The notes under the pieces: generated by a model
What the model was told of the DNA's origin: nothing
Databases searched by the model: none
What the model saw: the letters and a program-made list of their open reading frames with translations, nothing else
In this document: in pieces, positions 23,170-32,634 of the stretch
How the letters are laid out: every line of letters starts with the position of its first letter
Numbering within the stretch: the stretch's first letter is position 1
Position numbers and translations under genes: made by a program
NCBI GenBank assembly: GCA_004322215.1
Contig: SCSM01000037.1
Coordinates: 1 to 47,284, forward strand
Direction of reading: 5' to 3'
DNA: 47,284 bases
DNA from: Bacteroidota bacterium
GTDB taxonomy: Bacteria; Bacteroidota; Ignavibacteria; Kapaibacteriales; UBA2268

Positions 23170-26100
23170 ATGACTATAACAGAACTCTCAATAAAAAGAC
23201 CTACACTTATAATAGTGTTATTTTCATTTCTCGGTGTGCTCGGAATTTACGGATTCATCACACTGAAATATGACCTGATGCCAAAGATGACCCTGCCGAT
23301 GGCTATTGTTACCGTCGTTTACCCCGGTGCGTCGCCGAATGAGGTTGAGACATCAGTTACAAAACCTGTCGAGGATGCTGTATCAGGTTTGGACAGAGTT
23401 AAAGCGATCCGCTCTACATCATTAGAAGGAATGTCGTTGATAAGAATCGAATTTGAACTCGATGTCAATATTGATTTTGCAATCCAGGACGTTCAAAGGA
23501 AAGTAAACGGAATCATGCAGCAGTTACCGAAAGAAGTAAGAACACCCGTAATTACCAAAGTAGCATTCGATGAATTGCCGGTTATCCGCGCGGCTGTGTA
23601 TAGCAAATTACCACCCCGTCAATTGTATCAATTCATAAAAGACAGGGTTCAGCCGAGAATTTCAAAACTTGGCGGAGTAGGTTTGTTCACAATGCTTGGA
23701 GGTGAAGAAAGGGAAATAAAAGTAAATATAGATGCACACAGATTGAAATCCTACAATCTGTCGTTATTCGCAATTGCTCAATCCGTGAAAGCAGCAAATC
23801 TCGACCTTCCGACCGGCAACATAAAGGAAAGCGGCGGTCAGTATGTTGTCAGAGTAGCCGGGAAATTCAATTCAATCGAAGAATTGAAGAATCTCGTGAT
23901 TGCAAGAAGCAAACAAGGCGGAGAAATCAAGCTCAGAGATGTAGCCGAAGTCGAAGACGGGATGAAGGAGATTAAAAACATCAACCGGTTAAACGGTATT
24001 ACATCGGTCGGAATAACAATTCAAAAGCAGACAGATGCAAATACCGTTGAAGTCAGCGAACTCGTAATGAAGGAATTTAATAAACTGGAGCAAGAGAACA
24101 AGGATATTAATTTGAAATTCGGTGTGGCACAGGATGCTTCGGAGTTTATTATGCATTCTGCAAACGGTGTGAAATTTGACCTTTTACTTGCAATTATGAT
24201 AGTTGCATTTGTAATGTTGATTTTCCTTCACAGCTTCAGGAATTCATTCATCATATTGGTTGCAATACCATCATCGCTGATTTCAACATTTTTCATTATG
24301 TATGTGCTGGGTTTCACACTGAATATGATGACACTACTGGCAATGTCTCTCGTCATTGGTATCCTGGTTGACGATTCGATAGTAGTTTTGGAAAACATAT
24401 ACAGACATCTCGAGATGGGAGAAACACAAAGGGATGCAGCATTAAAAGGAAGAAACGAAATCGGGTTTGCTGCCCTTTCAATTACATTGGTTGATGTTGT
24501 TGTGTTTATACCGCTTGCAATGATTTCGGGTGTAATCGGAAATTTTCTCAGGGAATATGCACTCGTTGTGGTATTTTCAACATTAATGAGCTTATTGGTA
24601 TCATTCACGATTACCCCGATGCTTGCATCGAGATTCACCAAGCTCGAACATCTTACAAAGGGTTCACTTATGAACAGGTTTGGTGTGTGGTTCGAGAATT
24701 TCTTTAAGAAACTTACTTCATATTATACTCGAACACTAAATTGGGGACTGCATAATGGCGGGAAGGTTGCAATTGTAACATTAATAATGCTCGTTCTTGC
24801 CTTGATGCTTCCCGGAATGGGATTCATTGGAAACGAATTCATGCCCCAGGTTGACAGGGGGGAAATGGTCGTATCAATCGAGCTTGACCCGGGTGCATCG
24901 CTTGAATATACGAACCAGGTTACTCAAAAAGTAGAAAACATTATCAGTAAATTCCCGCAGGTGAAGTCTATTCTAACAAGTGTCGGTGCGGCATCGGAAG
25001 GATTATTCGGATTTTACAACAATAACACTTCCGATATATACGTTACACTCGTTCCTAAAAATGAAAGGCAGCTCCCGACAGGTGCTATAGGACAGATGAT
25101 TAAAGCCGAAGTACTGAAATTACCCGGATTGAAGTGCAGGGTCAGCCCTATTTCATTAATGGGGACATCAACGAGAACCCCGATTCAGATTCTTGTGCAG
25201 GGCTCTACATTTGACGAAGTGCTCCAGGGTGCAAACCGGATTGCAGATGTCGCAAAAACTGTTCACGGAACAAATGATGTACGGCTCTCATCCGAAGAAG
25301 GCAAACCGGAACTGAGGATTGATATTGACAGGGAAAAATTATCGGCTCTGGGACTGACTGTTATGGATGTAGGACAGAACCTGAGAATTGCACTCACAGG
25401 CGATGATGATTCCAAATACAGGGAGGGCTTGACAGAATACAATATTCGGGTTCAGCTCGACCAGTTCGACCGCTCCAATCCCGATGATGCCGCAAATCTC
25501 ACATTTATGAATAATAAGGGACAGCAGGTTCAGCTTAAGCAATTTGCCAATGTTTATCAGACAGTAGGACCAACCAAGCTCGAGCGTGAAGGCAGGGCGC
25601 CCGCAATTAACATATTATCACAGGCATACGGGAAGACAAGCGGTGTAATAGGAAATGAGATAATGGAGAAGATAAAAACTTTAAAGCTTCCGCCCGGAGT
25701 AACCTGCAAATTGACCGGTGAACTCGAGAATATGAAGGACTCCATGAAAAGTCTGCTTTATGCACTACTTGCAGGAATCCTGTTTGTTTATATGATAATG
25801 ATTGCACTTTATAATTCATTCAAATATCCATTTGTGGTTTTATTTTCGATACCGCTTGCAATCATCGGTGCTTTCCTCGGATTGGCATTGACGATGAAAT
25901 CAATTTCCATTTTTTCAATGCTTGGCATCATAATGTTAATCGGACTCGTTGCAAAGAATGCAATCCTGCTGGTTGACCGAACAAACCAGATGAAGCTCGA
26001 AAGAGGTCTCAGCACTTATGATGCGTTAATTGAGGCAGCCCAAACGAGATTCAGACCGATTCTGATGACAACATTCGCTATGGTATTCGGTATGCTCCCG

Positions 26101-26259
26101 ATTGCACTTTCGACAGCGGCAAGCTCGGAATCGAAATCGGGATTGGCAGTTGTGCTGATTGGCGGATTAATCAGTTCGTTACTGCTTACACTCGTTCTCG
26201 TGCCTGTGGTATATCAGAAGTTCGATAAGATTTTCAGTAGAAAAAAGGCAGTATCATAA
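23170..26259 (+). CDS. RND multidrug efflux permease (AcrB/HAE-1 type)
   Basis: This 1029-aa inner-membrane proton/drug antiporter begins MTITELSIKRPTLIIVLFSF, then YPGASPNEVETSVTKPVEDA. TM4 carries the proton-relay pair GILVDDS (Asp401-Asp402), followed by ENIYRHLEMGET. The second half repeats the fold, with GLVAKNAILLVDRTNQM in TM10 and TRFRPILMTTFAMVFGMLPI. The length is typical. Its subgroup (multidrug rather than heavy metal) is inferred from the absence of metal-export motifs. It ends the marR operon; a hairpin at 26266 terminates it and the convergent gene. Confidence 0.95.
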   Translation: MTITELSIKRPTLIIVLFSFLGVLGIYGFITLKYDLMPKMTLPMAIVTVVYPGASPNEVETSVTKPVEDAVSGLDRVKAIRSTSLEGMSLIRIEFELDVNIDFAIQDVQRKVNGIMQQLPKEVRTPVITKVAFDELPVIRAAVYSKLPPRQLYQFIKDRVQPRISKLGGVGLFTMLGGEEREIKVNIDAHRLKSYNLSLFAIAQSVKAANLDLPTGNIKESGGQYVVRVAGKFNSIEELKNLVIARSKQGGEIKLRDVAEVEDGMKEIKNINRLNGITSVGITIQKQTDANTVEVSELVMKEFNKLEQENKDINLKFGVAQDASEFIMHSANGVKFDLLLAIMIVAFVMLIFLHSFRNSFIILVAIPSSLISTFFIMYVLGFTLNMMTLLAMSLVIGILVDDSIVVLENIYRHLEMGETQRDAALKGRNEIGFAALSITLVDVVVFIPLAMISGVIGNFLREYALVVVFSTLMSLLVSFTITPMLASRFTKLEHLTKGSLMNRFGVWFENFFKKLTSYYTRTLNWGLHNGGKVAIVTLIMLVLALMLPGMGFIGNEFMPQVDRGEMVVSIELDPGASLEYTNQVTQKVENIISKFPQVKSILTSVGAASEGLFGFYNNNTSDIYVTLVPKNERQLPTGAIGQMIKAEVLKLPGLKCRVSPISLMGTSTRTPIQILVQGSTFDEVLQGANRIADVAKTVHGTNDVRLSSEEGKPELRIDIDREKLSALGLTVMDVGQNLRIALTGDDDSKYREGLTEYNIRVQLDQFDRSNPDDAANLTFMNNKGQQVQLKQFANVYQTVGPTKLEREGRAPAINILSQAYGKTSGVIGNEIMEKIKTLKLPPGVTCKLTGELENMKDSMKSLLYALLAGILFVYMIMIALYNSFKYPFVVLFSIPLAIIGAFLGLALTMKSISIFSMLGIIMLIGLVAKNAILLVDRTNQMKLERGLSTYDALIEAAQTRFRPILMTTFAMVFGMLPIALSTAASSESKSGLAVVLIGGLISSLLLTLVLVPVVYQKFDKIFSRKKAVS

Positions 26260-26290
26260 AAAATAAAAGGGGCTGAAAAGCCCCTTTGAA
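26255..26290. terminator. Bidirectional terminator
   Basis: A 9-bp stem (aaaggggct / agccccttt) with a gaaa loop lies between convergent genes. The A-run on its left gives a strong T-tract for the minus-strand gene; on the plus strand it is ttgaatt. Confidence 0.85.
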
Positions 26291-26327
26291 TTGAAAAGGA
26301 TTTATCGAATTTAAATTATTACTTCTT

Positions 26328-27668
26328 TTACTTGGCTTTTCTAACTACCCTGAAGCCGAGATTGAAATTTCCCTGGCTTGCACCGTCTCTTGCCGATGAA
26401 GTTGCAAGGTCGCCACCATCCAGGTAAGAACCACCTCGTATCACTCTATCACTAAAATCTGAAGATGTGGGGCCCGTAGGGTCAACATGAGGATATGGTT
26501 TCAAGCCGTAAAAATCAACGCTATACCAGTCCCAGCACCATTCCCACAAATTACCGTTCATGTCATAAATACCCCAATCATTCGGCTGTCTTGTCCCGAC
26601 ATAATGTATTTTGTTATTAGCATTCCTGTTTGTCCAGGCAATGTCGTCGATTTGAGCGGGGTATTTACCGGTCGTGCCGGCACGGCAGGCATATTCCCAC
26701 TCTGCTTCAGTCGGGAGACGGTAACCGTTTGCCTTGAAATTGCAGGTTACATCATTTCCTATTATTGTGTAGCATGTATCATAGTTTTCCATAATTGATA
26801 ATTTGTTACAAAATTCAACTGCATCCAGCCAGCCAACAAAATTAACAGGCAATGAATCATTTTCAGGAATACTTGGATTCATTGTAGTAACTGTTTTATA
26901 TTGCTTCTGAGTTACTTCGTACTTTCCAATATAAAAACTATCAGTTATCTGAACAGAATGGGCAGGTCCGTACCATTCATCTTCATCATCGGTACCCATA
27001 GTAAAATTACCCGGATTAATCTTGACCATATCAATTAAATGATTGGGATTCTGAACTCTGAATTCTGCTGTGTTTGTTCCCGTGCTGTCATAAGTATAAA
27101 CAACGATTTTTCCGGTTAATGCAAATTCGGGCACCTTTACGCTGATTCTTGTCATTCCCCAAAATGTTACATCGTTATCTTCAACTTTTAATCCTCTGAA
27201 TTCAACAGCACCTTTGATATTTCCGAAGTTTTTACCATAAATCGAGATTGACTGTCTCGGCTGTGCAATGTCCTGGCTGAGGTAATCTACATAAGGGTCT
27301 GTTTGAGTCGGTTGGCTGTTAATTGTAACACTGACCGCATTGCTTGTCTTTCCGTTAACATTAACAGTTAATACTCCTGTAACCCCCCATGAAGGAATAA
27401 TAAATACAATTCTGTTATCCGACCAGGTGTAATGACTTGTATCATTAAGTTTGAAACCATCCAAAGTAATATAGCTGTTTCCGCGGGATTCACCAAAATT
27501 CTTTCCCCTAATAATAATTGCCTGTCCGACATAAGCCGTAATGGATTTCGGACTTTGTATATCAGGTGATGAGCCGTCAATAGGATTTCCATTATCTCCG
27601 CAGGATGACATTAATAATAATACTGCCAACAATAATGCAGTAACAAATGACATGACTCTGATTTTCAT
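26328..27668 (-). CDS. Lipoprotein with two IPT/TIG domains and an FGE-like (SUMF1) domain
   Basis: The ATG at 27668 (ggagaaaag upstream) gives 446 aa. The signal ends in SSC, with lipid Cys23. Residues about 35-200 hold two IPT/TIG modules with the repeated QAIIIRGKNFGE and QSISIYGKNFGN turns. The rest is a formylglycine-generating-enzyme-like domain (VKINPGNFTMGTDDEDEWYG, RLPTEAEWEYACRAGTTGKY, MNGNLWEWCWDW, VIRGGSYLDGG, LGFRVVRK). The family's active-site Cys region (CRSA) reads SSARD, so sulfatase-activating chemistry is unlikely. The C-type-lectin-like fold may bind ligands instead. It is monocistronic and convergent with the RND gene. Confidence 0.88.
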   Translation of the reverse strand: MKIRVMSFVTALLLAVLLLMSSCGDNGNPIDGSSPDIQSPKSITAYVGQAIIIRGKNFGESRGNSYITLDGFKLNDTSHYTWSDNRIVFIIPSWGVTGVLTVNVNGKTSNAVSVTINSQPTQTDPYVDYLSQDIAQPRQSISIYGKNFGNIKGAVEFRGLKVEDNDVTFWGMTRISVKVPEFALTGKIVVYTYDSTGTNTAEFRVQNPNHLIDMVKINPGNFTMGTDDEDEWYGPAHSVQITDSFYIGKYEVTQKQYKTVTTMNPSIPENDSLPVNFVGWLDAVEFCNKLSIMENYDTCYTIIGNDVTCNFKANGYRLPTEAEWEYACRAGTTGKYPAQIDDIAWTNRNANNKIHYVGTRQPNDWGIYDMNGNLWEWCWDWYSVDFYGLKPYPHVDPTGPTSSDFSDRVIRGGSYLDGGDLATSSARDGASQGNFNLGFRVVRKAK

Positions 27669-27887
27669 CTTTTCTCCACTTTTTAAGATATTATACATAT
27701 AGAAACTTTCAATTTAATTAATTTTTTTTAATTATGGTCTTATGATATAGCAATAACACAAAAATTTCCGTTTTGTTACAGTATAATTTTTAATTTTTAA
27801 AAAAAATTCATTTTTACTGCAACTATCTTTTATTTTTTGTGTTATATTGATTTGAAGTAATGATGTTTCAAAATAATAATAATAAAT

Positions 27888-30092
27888 ATGAAAAAATTAC
27901 TTTTACGATTGTTATTCTCCGCAATTTTATTTTGTATCATCAATCAAAACAGCTTTTCAGAATCATTGGAAATTGAATTTAGCGGTGTCAAGTTCGAGCC
28001 CCCTGACGGGAGAGTTTATCACGGGGCGCAGTTAATGACTTACGAAAATACACCCGACCCGCTGGAAGGATACCTGACAAAAACCCTGAATGATTCTACG
28101 ACTCAGCCTGCTGTCCGTGGATTTTTCATCAGTATCCCCGGCACGCGCGGTCCTGAAAAGGCATTAAAGGGACTTGCCGATTTTTATCACCTGGCAGATT
28201 CCGTAGGATTTTTCCCGGAACTCAGTTTATTCCTTGTCAGCGATGTCGCTACGGACAGTATAATTGCCAACAGCACACAATATGACTATATAATTGACAG
28301 TATCATCACATTATCGAAGAATTATGGCAAAAGAATGTTCCTGCGTATTGGCGGTGAATTCAACGGAGCAGGACCAGGGTGGAACGGGGGTGGCTACCAT
28401 CCTTACTTATATGTAAAAATGTTTCAAAAAATTACAGATATGTTCGAATCGAGGGGATTCAGGGATTCAGTAGCTGTAATCTGGTGCTATGAACCGGATG
28501 CTGCGAATGATTTCGATTCTGTTGACGGCAGGGGTGCCCGATGGTATCCCGGCGATGAGTATGCCGACTGGTTTGGACTCGATGTTTTCAATTCTGAGCA
28601 TTTTGACCAATCTCTTCCTGATTATAACAGTCGCCTGATAACGCGAAAAGGCAAGTCAGAAAGATTTCTTGGGATGGCAAGAGAAAAGAATAAACCTGTC
28701 TATATGAGTGAAACTTCTGCTACGGGGATAAATATTAGTCCGGACAGCCTTGACGGAGTTAATGACTGGAACAACTGGTTTGCAAAATTCTGGGAGTTTA
28801 TTGCGGTTCATACCGAAATAAAAGGATTCAGCTATATTGATGCGAATTGGCCCACAGGTGCTTATCCCGGTTGGGGCGACGCAAGAATTGAGAACAATAA
28901 TTACGTCACGCAAAAGTATCGCGGGGAAATGCATGACCCCCGTTATATTCATTTACCATTTAAGCAAAAACCAGTTGAAGTTGATACTTTACCGCTTACT
29001 GAACTTGGTACAAACAAATGGAAAAATTATGAAGGCGGATTATATCCTAATGGCTCGAATGAAAGACCCATTCAACATAATTCAGATGGCATTCAAATTG
29101 CGAATTCCATTGTACCATTGAATACACAAGGTGAGCCAGACCTGCAGGGAAAGATTGTTCTATTATCTGTCGGGATGTCAAATTGCACACAGGAATATTC
29201 AACATTCAAGCAGATTGCCGATGCCGATACTATGAAAAGTCCGAAATGTACAATTATTGACGGAGCCCAGGGCGGACAGACTGCAATTATCATTTCGAAT
29301 CCCTTTGCAACTTTCTGGAGCAATATTGAAACACGTCTTGGAATTGCCGGATTAACTCCCGAACAGGTTCAGGTTGTCTGGCTCAAGGAAGCAGACGCAC
29401 AGCCGAAAGATGAATTCCCTGTCCACGCACAAATACTATACAATGAATTGAAAGAAATTGTGAAAATACTAAAACAAAAATATGTGAATATAAAACTGTG
29501 CTATTTGTCGAGCAGGACGTATGGCGGATATGCTACAACACAGCTCAATCCCGAGCCGTATGCTTATGAATCGGGATTCTCGGTCAAATGGCTTTTAGAT
29601 GACCAAATCAAGGGCGATACCGCACTGATATATTTAGGAAATAATGCAAAATCACCCTGGCTTGCATGGGGACCATACCTGTGGGCTAAAGGCGAGACCC
29701 AGAGAAAAGATGACGGACTTGTATGGCTCGTTGATGATTTTGTCCCTTCAGACAGGACTCATCCTTCACAGTCAGGCAGGCAAAAAGTTGCGAATTTGTT
29801 GCTGAATTTCCTGAAAACCGATTCGACAGCAATCCCCTGGTTTGTGAAAAAGCCGCCGACTGAGGTTAATGAATTAGTACATGAGAAAATTGAATTTGAA
29901 TTATATCCTAATCCCGCAACTGATTACTTAAATGTGATAACAAAATCAGAAAAATTAAAATTTGAAATTTATTCAGCTATCGGAATAAAAATCCTCGAAA
30001 CAAATAATAAAAGAATTGATGTGAGTAATCTCGCCGAAGGTATATATTATTTAAAAACAGGAGATTATATAATAAAATTTCTTAAATTTTAA
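27888..30092 (+). CDS. GH26-like / SGNH-hydrolase-like fusion with T9SS sorting domain
   Basis: This 734-aa secreted protein has a signal peptide (KLLLRLLFSAILFCIINQNSF). Residues about 40-365 read like a GH26/clan-A glycosidase: LRIGGEFNGAG with Glu157 as candidate acid/base and PVYMSETSATG with Glu275 as candidate nucleophile. Residues about 370-655 form an SGNH/GDSL-like esterase: LLSVGMSNC (Ser431) and DRTHPSQSG (Asp622, His625). The C-terminus is a type A sorting domain (LYPNPATDYLNV). It presumably acts on polysaccharide and its ester side-chains outside the cell. The sorting tail is nearly identical at DNA level to the one in the next gene. Confidence 0.75.
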   Translation: MKKLLLRLLFSAILFCIINQNSFSESLEIEFSGVKFEPPDGRVYHGAQLMTYENTPDPLEGYLTKTLNDSTTQPAVRGFFISIPGTRGPEKALKGLADFYHLADSVGFFPELSLFLVSDVATDSIIANSTQYDYIIDSIITLSKNYGKRMFLRIGGEFNGAGPGWNGGGYHPYLYVKMFQKITDMFESRGFRDSVAVIWCYEPDAANDFDSVDGRGARWYPGDEYADWFGLDVFNSEHFDQSLPDYNSRLITRKGKSERFLGMAREKNKPVYMSETSATGINISPDSLDGVNDWNNWFAKFWEFIAVHTEIKGFSYIDANWPTGAYPGWGDARIENNNYVTQKYRGEMHDPRYIHLPFKQKPVEVDTLPLTELGTNKWKNYEGGLYPNGSNERPIQHNSDGIQIANSIVPLNTQGEPDLQGKIVLLSVGMSNCTQEYSTFKQIADADTMKSPKCTIIDGAQGGQTAIIISNPFATFWSNIETRLGIAGLTPEQVQVVWLKEADAQPKDEFPVHAQILYNELKEIVKILKQKYVNIKLCYLSSRTYGGYATTQLNPEPYAYESGFSVKWLLDDQIKGDTALIYLGNNAKSPWLAWGPYLWAKGETQRKDDGLVWLVDDFVPSDRTHPSQSGRQKVANLLLNFLKTDSTAIPWFVKKPPTEVNELVHEKIEFELYPNPATDYLNVITKSEKLKFEIYSAIGIKILETNNKRIDVSNLAEGIYYLKTGDYIIKFLKF
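29901..29974 (+). repeat. Sorting-domain DNA repeat, copy A
   Basis: 73 of 74 bases are identical to 31099-31172. Both encode the YPNPATDYLNVITKSEK part of T9SS tails on otherwise unrelated proteins. Confidence 0.9.
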
Positions 30093-30129
30093 TATATTTT
30101 TCCGGCAATAATTATTTATTGATATTGAC

Positions 30130-31290
30130 ATGAAAAATTCAATTTTTTTTTCTTTCATTTTGATTCTGATGTTGATTGCATACAAAACATCTCATTCTCT
30201 TAATACAAACATCATTGATTCTGTTTCTATTGACTCACTCATTTTTTCTGTCAAAGATTTATCAGGCGAGCAAAAAGTAAATAAATATGGAATAAATACT
30301 GTAATCAGTAAAAGACAATATAATTCAACAGGGAATTTAATTGCAGAAAATTACTTGTTTGAAAAAGGTATTGAATTTGGATATAATACGAGCAGGCAGA
30401 ATTGTCAAGAAACATGCAATAATATAATATGGGAATCAGAAGGTACATTATATTCAGACAGCATTGTCATAATTGGAGCTCATTTCGATTCTTACAACTT
30501 AGATGATCCCGATGGATATATGAATTTATTGTCTCCGGGTGCTGACGACAATGCAAGCGGTTGTGCCGCTATTATAGAAATAGCGAGATTGTTAAAGAAC
30601 TATAAGCCGATTTATAAAATGAAATTTATTTTCTGGGATGAAGAAGAACGCGGATTATATGGAAGTTATTATTATTCAAATTTGGCAAAGGAAAATGGAG
30701 AGAAAATTAAACTGTATATTAATCTTGATATGATTGGATGGGATAATGACAATGATGGTATGATGGAAATTCAATTTCTTGATACCAACACATCGGTATT
30801 TTATGCAACCCAGGCAATTAAGTTTTGCAATGATTATCATCTCGTTTTACTACCTAAACTGAGAAATGGTGAAGCAGGTAGTGATATTCACAATTTTTGG
30901 GATAATGGTTATTCAGCAATTGGCTTTTCAGATATGATTGATTATTACTCATTTGTTCATTCACAAAACGATTTGATTGGTTCGTTCAATTTCGACTATT
31001 TTCTGAATAATTCAAAATTTGCATTGGCAATAATTATGAATAATGCTTATGATGTTAAAACAGATGTAACAGATAATTTTATTAATGATAAATTATCTTT
31101 ATATCCTAATCCCGCAACTGATTACTTAAATGTGATAACAAAATCAGAAAAATCAAAATTTGAAATTTATTCGATTATCGGAAAAAACATCCTCGAAACA
31201 AATAATAAAAGTGTTGATGTGAGTCATTTTCCAACGGGTATTTATTTTCTGAAGTCCGGAAATTTAGTGTCAATGTTTGTGAAATATTAA
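30130..31290 (+). CDS. M28-family zinc metallopeptidase with T9SS sorting domain
   Basis: This 386-aa secreted aminopeptidase-like enzyme has a signal peptide (SIFFSFILILMLIAYKTSHS). The M28 two-zinc ligands are in order: AHFDS (His118, Asp120), GADDNASG (bridging Asp140), DEEERGLYGS (Glu172 base, Glu173 ligand), NLDMIGWD (Asp200) and FVHSQND (His277). The C-terminal 75 residues are a type A sorting domain, LYPNPATDYLNV to SMFVKY. It follows the GH26-like gene by 37 bases and is paralogous to the next gene. It would hydrolyse peptides at the cell surface or outside; whether it is an amino- or carboxypeptidase cannot be told. Confidence 0.92.
   Translation: MKNSIFFSFILILMLIAYKTSHSLNTNIIDSVSIDSLIFSVKDLSGEQKVNKYGINTVISKRQYNSTGNLIAENYLFEKGIEFGYNTSRQNCQETCNNIIWESEGTLYSDSIVIIGAHFDSYNLDDPDGYMNLLSPGADDNASGCAAIIEIARLLKNYKPIYKMKFIFWDEEERGLYGSYYYSNLAKENGEKIKLYINLDMIGWDNDNDGMMEIQFLDTNTSVFYATQAIKFCNDYHLVLLPKLRNGEAGSDIHNFWDNGYSAIGFSDMIDYYSFVHSQNDLIGSFNFDYFLNNSKFALAIIMNNAYDVKTDVTDNFINDKLSLYPNPATDYLNVITKSEKSKFEIYSIIGKNILETNNKSVDVSHFPTGIYFLKSGNLVSMFVKY
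31099..31172 (+). repeat. Sorting-domain DNA repeat, copy B
   Basis: Partner of 29901-29974, 73 of 74 bases identical. Divergence resumes at both ends, which suggests gene conversion or cassette reuse of the sorting tail. Confidence 0.9.
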
Positions 31291-31377
31291 GATTTATTTT
31301 CAATTAAATGTAACTTTTTTTAGAATTGTTATGTCTTTTATAAAAATAAGATTGCCAAAAAATCGGAGGACATTAAT

Positions 31378-32559
31378 ATGACTATGCGTTACATACTATT
31401 TGTTTACCTGGCTATTCTGCCTATTCTTACTCAAAATTCCTTTTCAATAAATAAAAACCTGATTGATTCAGTATCAGTCGCCTCTTTGATTAATTCCGTA
31501 AAGGATTTATCGGGCGAGCAAAGAGTGAATCTAAATGGAATCGATACAGTAATAAACAAGAGGCAATACAATACAACCGGAAATTTTCTTGCAGAAAATT
31601 ATTTATTAATCAAAGGTATTGAGTTAGGATACAAGACGAGTTACCAAACATGCTCCGAAACCTGTAAAAATATTATTTGGGAGTCAGAGGGTACGATTTT
31701 TCAGGACAGTGTAGTAATTATCGGAGCTCATTTTGATTCAATCAATCCTGATGATGCAAGTGGTCAAACAATTTACCTTTCTCCGGGAGCCAATGATAAT
31801 GCAAGCGGATGCGCAGCAATAATTGAAATTGCAAGATTGCTTACAAATTATAAACCGATTCATAAATTGAAATTTATTTTCTGGGATGAAGAAGAAATCG
31901 GCATGACAGGAAGTTATTACTATTCGGATTCTGCAAAGAAAAACGGAGAAAAAATAAAGCTATATATTAATCTCGATATGCTTGGTTGGGATAAAAATGA
32001 TGACGGATATATGCATATTAAATATGTACCTGTCGGACAATCATTTTCCTATGCTGAGAAAGTAGTTAAAATCTGCAAAGAAACAGGCATCGAATTGCAA
32101 CCTAATCCAATTACTCCGAAAAAATTTTTTATTGGTTTCTCGGGTGATGCCGATTATTTTTGGCAATATGGATTCTCAGCAATCGGAATTGCCGACTTGG
32201 CGGATGATAATTCTTTGTACCATACTCAGGGAGACCGAATAAAATACTTTAATGAACAATTTTTCCTGAACAACACAAAACTGGCTCTGGCTCTTGTTAT
32301 GAATGCTGCTTATGATGTGGAAACAAATGTTAATGAAAATCCTGTTAAAAAAAATTTATCAATTTATCCCAATCCCGCTTCTGATGAGCTCATCATTTCA
32401 GGTTTTGAAGGTGATGCAGAAATAATCTATACTATTGGAATTAGTTTATGGAATGGAAGAATAAATTCTGGTAGCAGAATTGATATTTCAAATCTTGTAA
32501 ATGGCATTTACTTTTTGAAAATTAAAAATTCAATTCAGAAGTTTATGGTAGTGAGATGA
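31378..32559 (+). CDS. M28-family zinc metallopeptidase with T9SS sorting domain (paralogue)
   Basis: This 393-aa paralogue aligns with the preceding gene nearly without gaps through residue 200. Zinc ligands are kept at the same positions: AHFDS (118/120), GANDNASG (bridging Asp140; the neighbouring Asp139 is Asn), DEEEIGMTGS (172/173), NLDMLGWD (200) and LYHTQGD. The signal peptide is YILFVYLAILPILTQNSFS. The sorting tail (IYPNPASDELII to KFMVVR) differs from the copy-A/B tail. aatcggagga upstream is a good Shine-Dalgarno. Loops between Asp200 and the last His diverge most, so substrate preference probably differs. Confidence 0.92.
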   Translation: MTMRYILFVYLAILPILTQNSFSINKNLIDSVSVASLINSVKDLSGEQRVNLNGIDTVINKRQYNTTGNFLAENYLLIKGIELGYKTSYQTCSETCKNIIWESEGTIFQDSVVIIGAHFDSINPDDASGQTIYLSPGANDNASGCAAIIEIARLLTNYKPIHKLKFIFWDEEEIGMTGSYYYSDSAKKNGEKIKLYINLDMLGWDKNDDGYMHIKYVPVGQSFSYAEKVVKICKETGIELQPNPITPKKFFIGFSGDADYFWQYGFSAIGIADLADDNSLYHTQGDRIKYFNEQFFLNNTKLALALVMNAAYDVETNVNENPVKKNLSIYPNPASDELIISGFEGDAEIIYTIGISLWNGRINSGSRIDISNLVNGIYFLKIKNSIQKFMVVR

Positions 32560-32634
32560 GAAATTTGTTTATAAATTCAAAATTTAATGAATTTCATAAA
32601 TTTAACTATTAATATTTTATTCAATGAGGTTCTT

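Noticed and set aside
27368-27592. Alternative-frame proteins inside the IPT/FGE lipoprotein gene
   Set aside because: They lie within a complete conserved domain protein in another frame.
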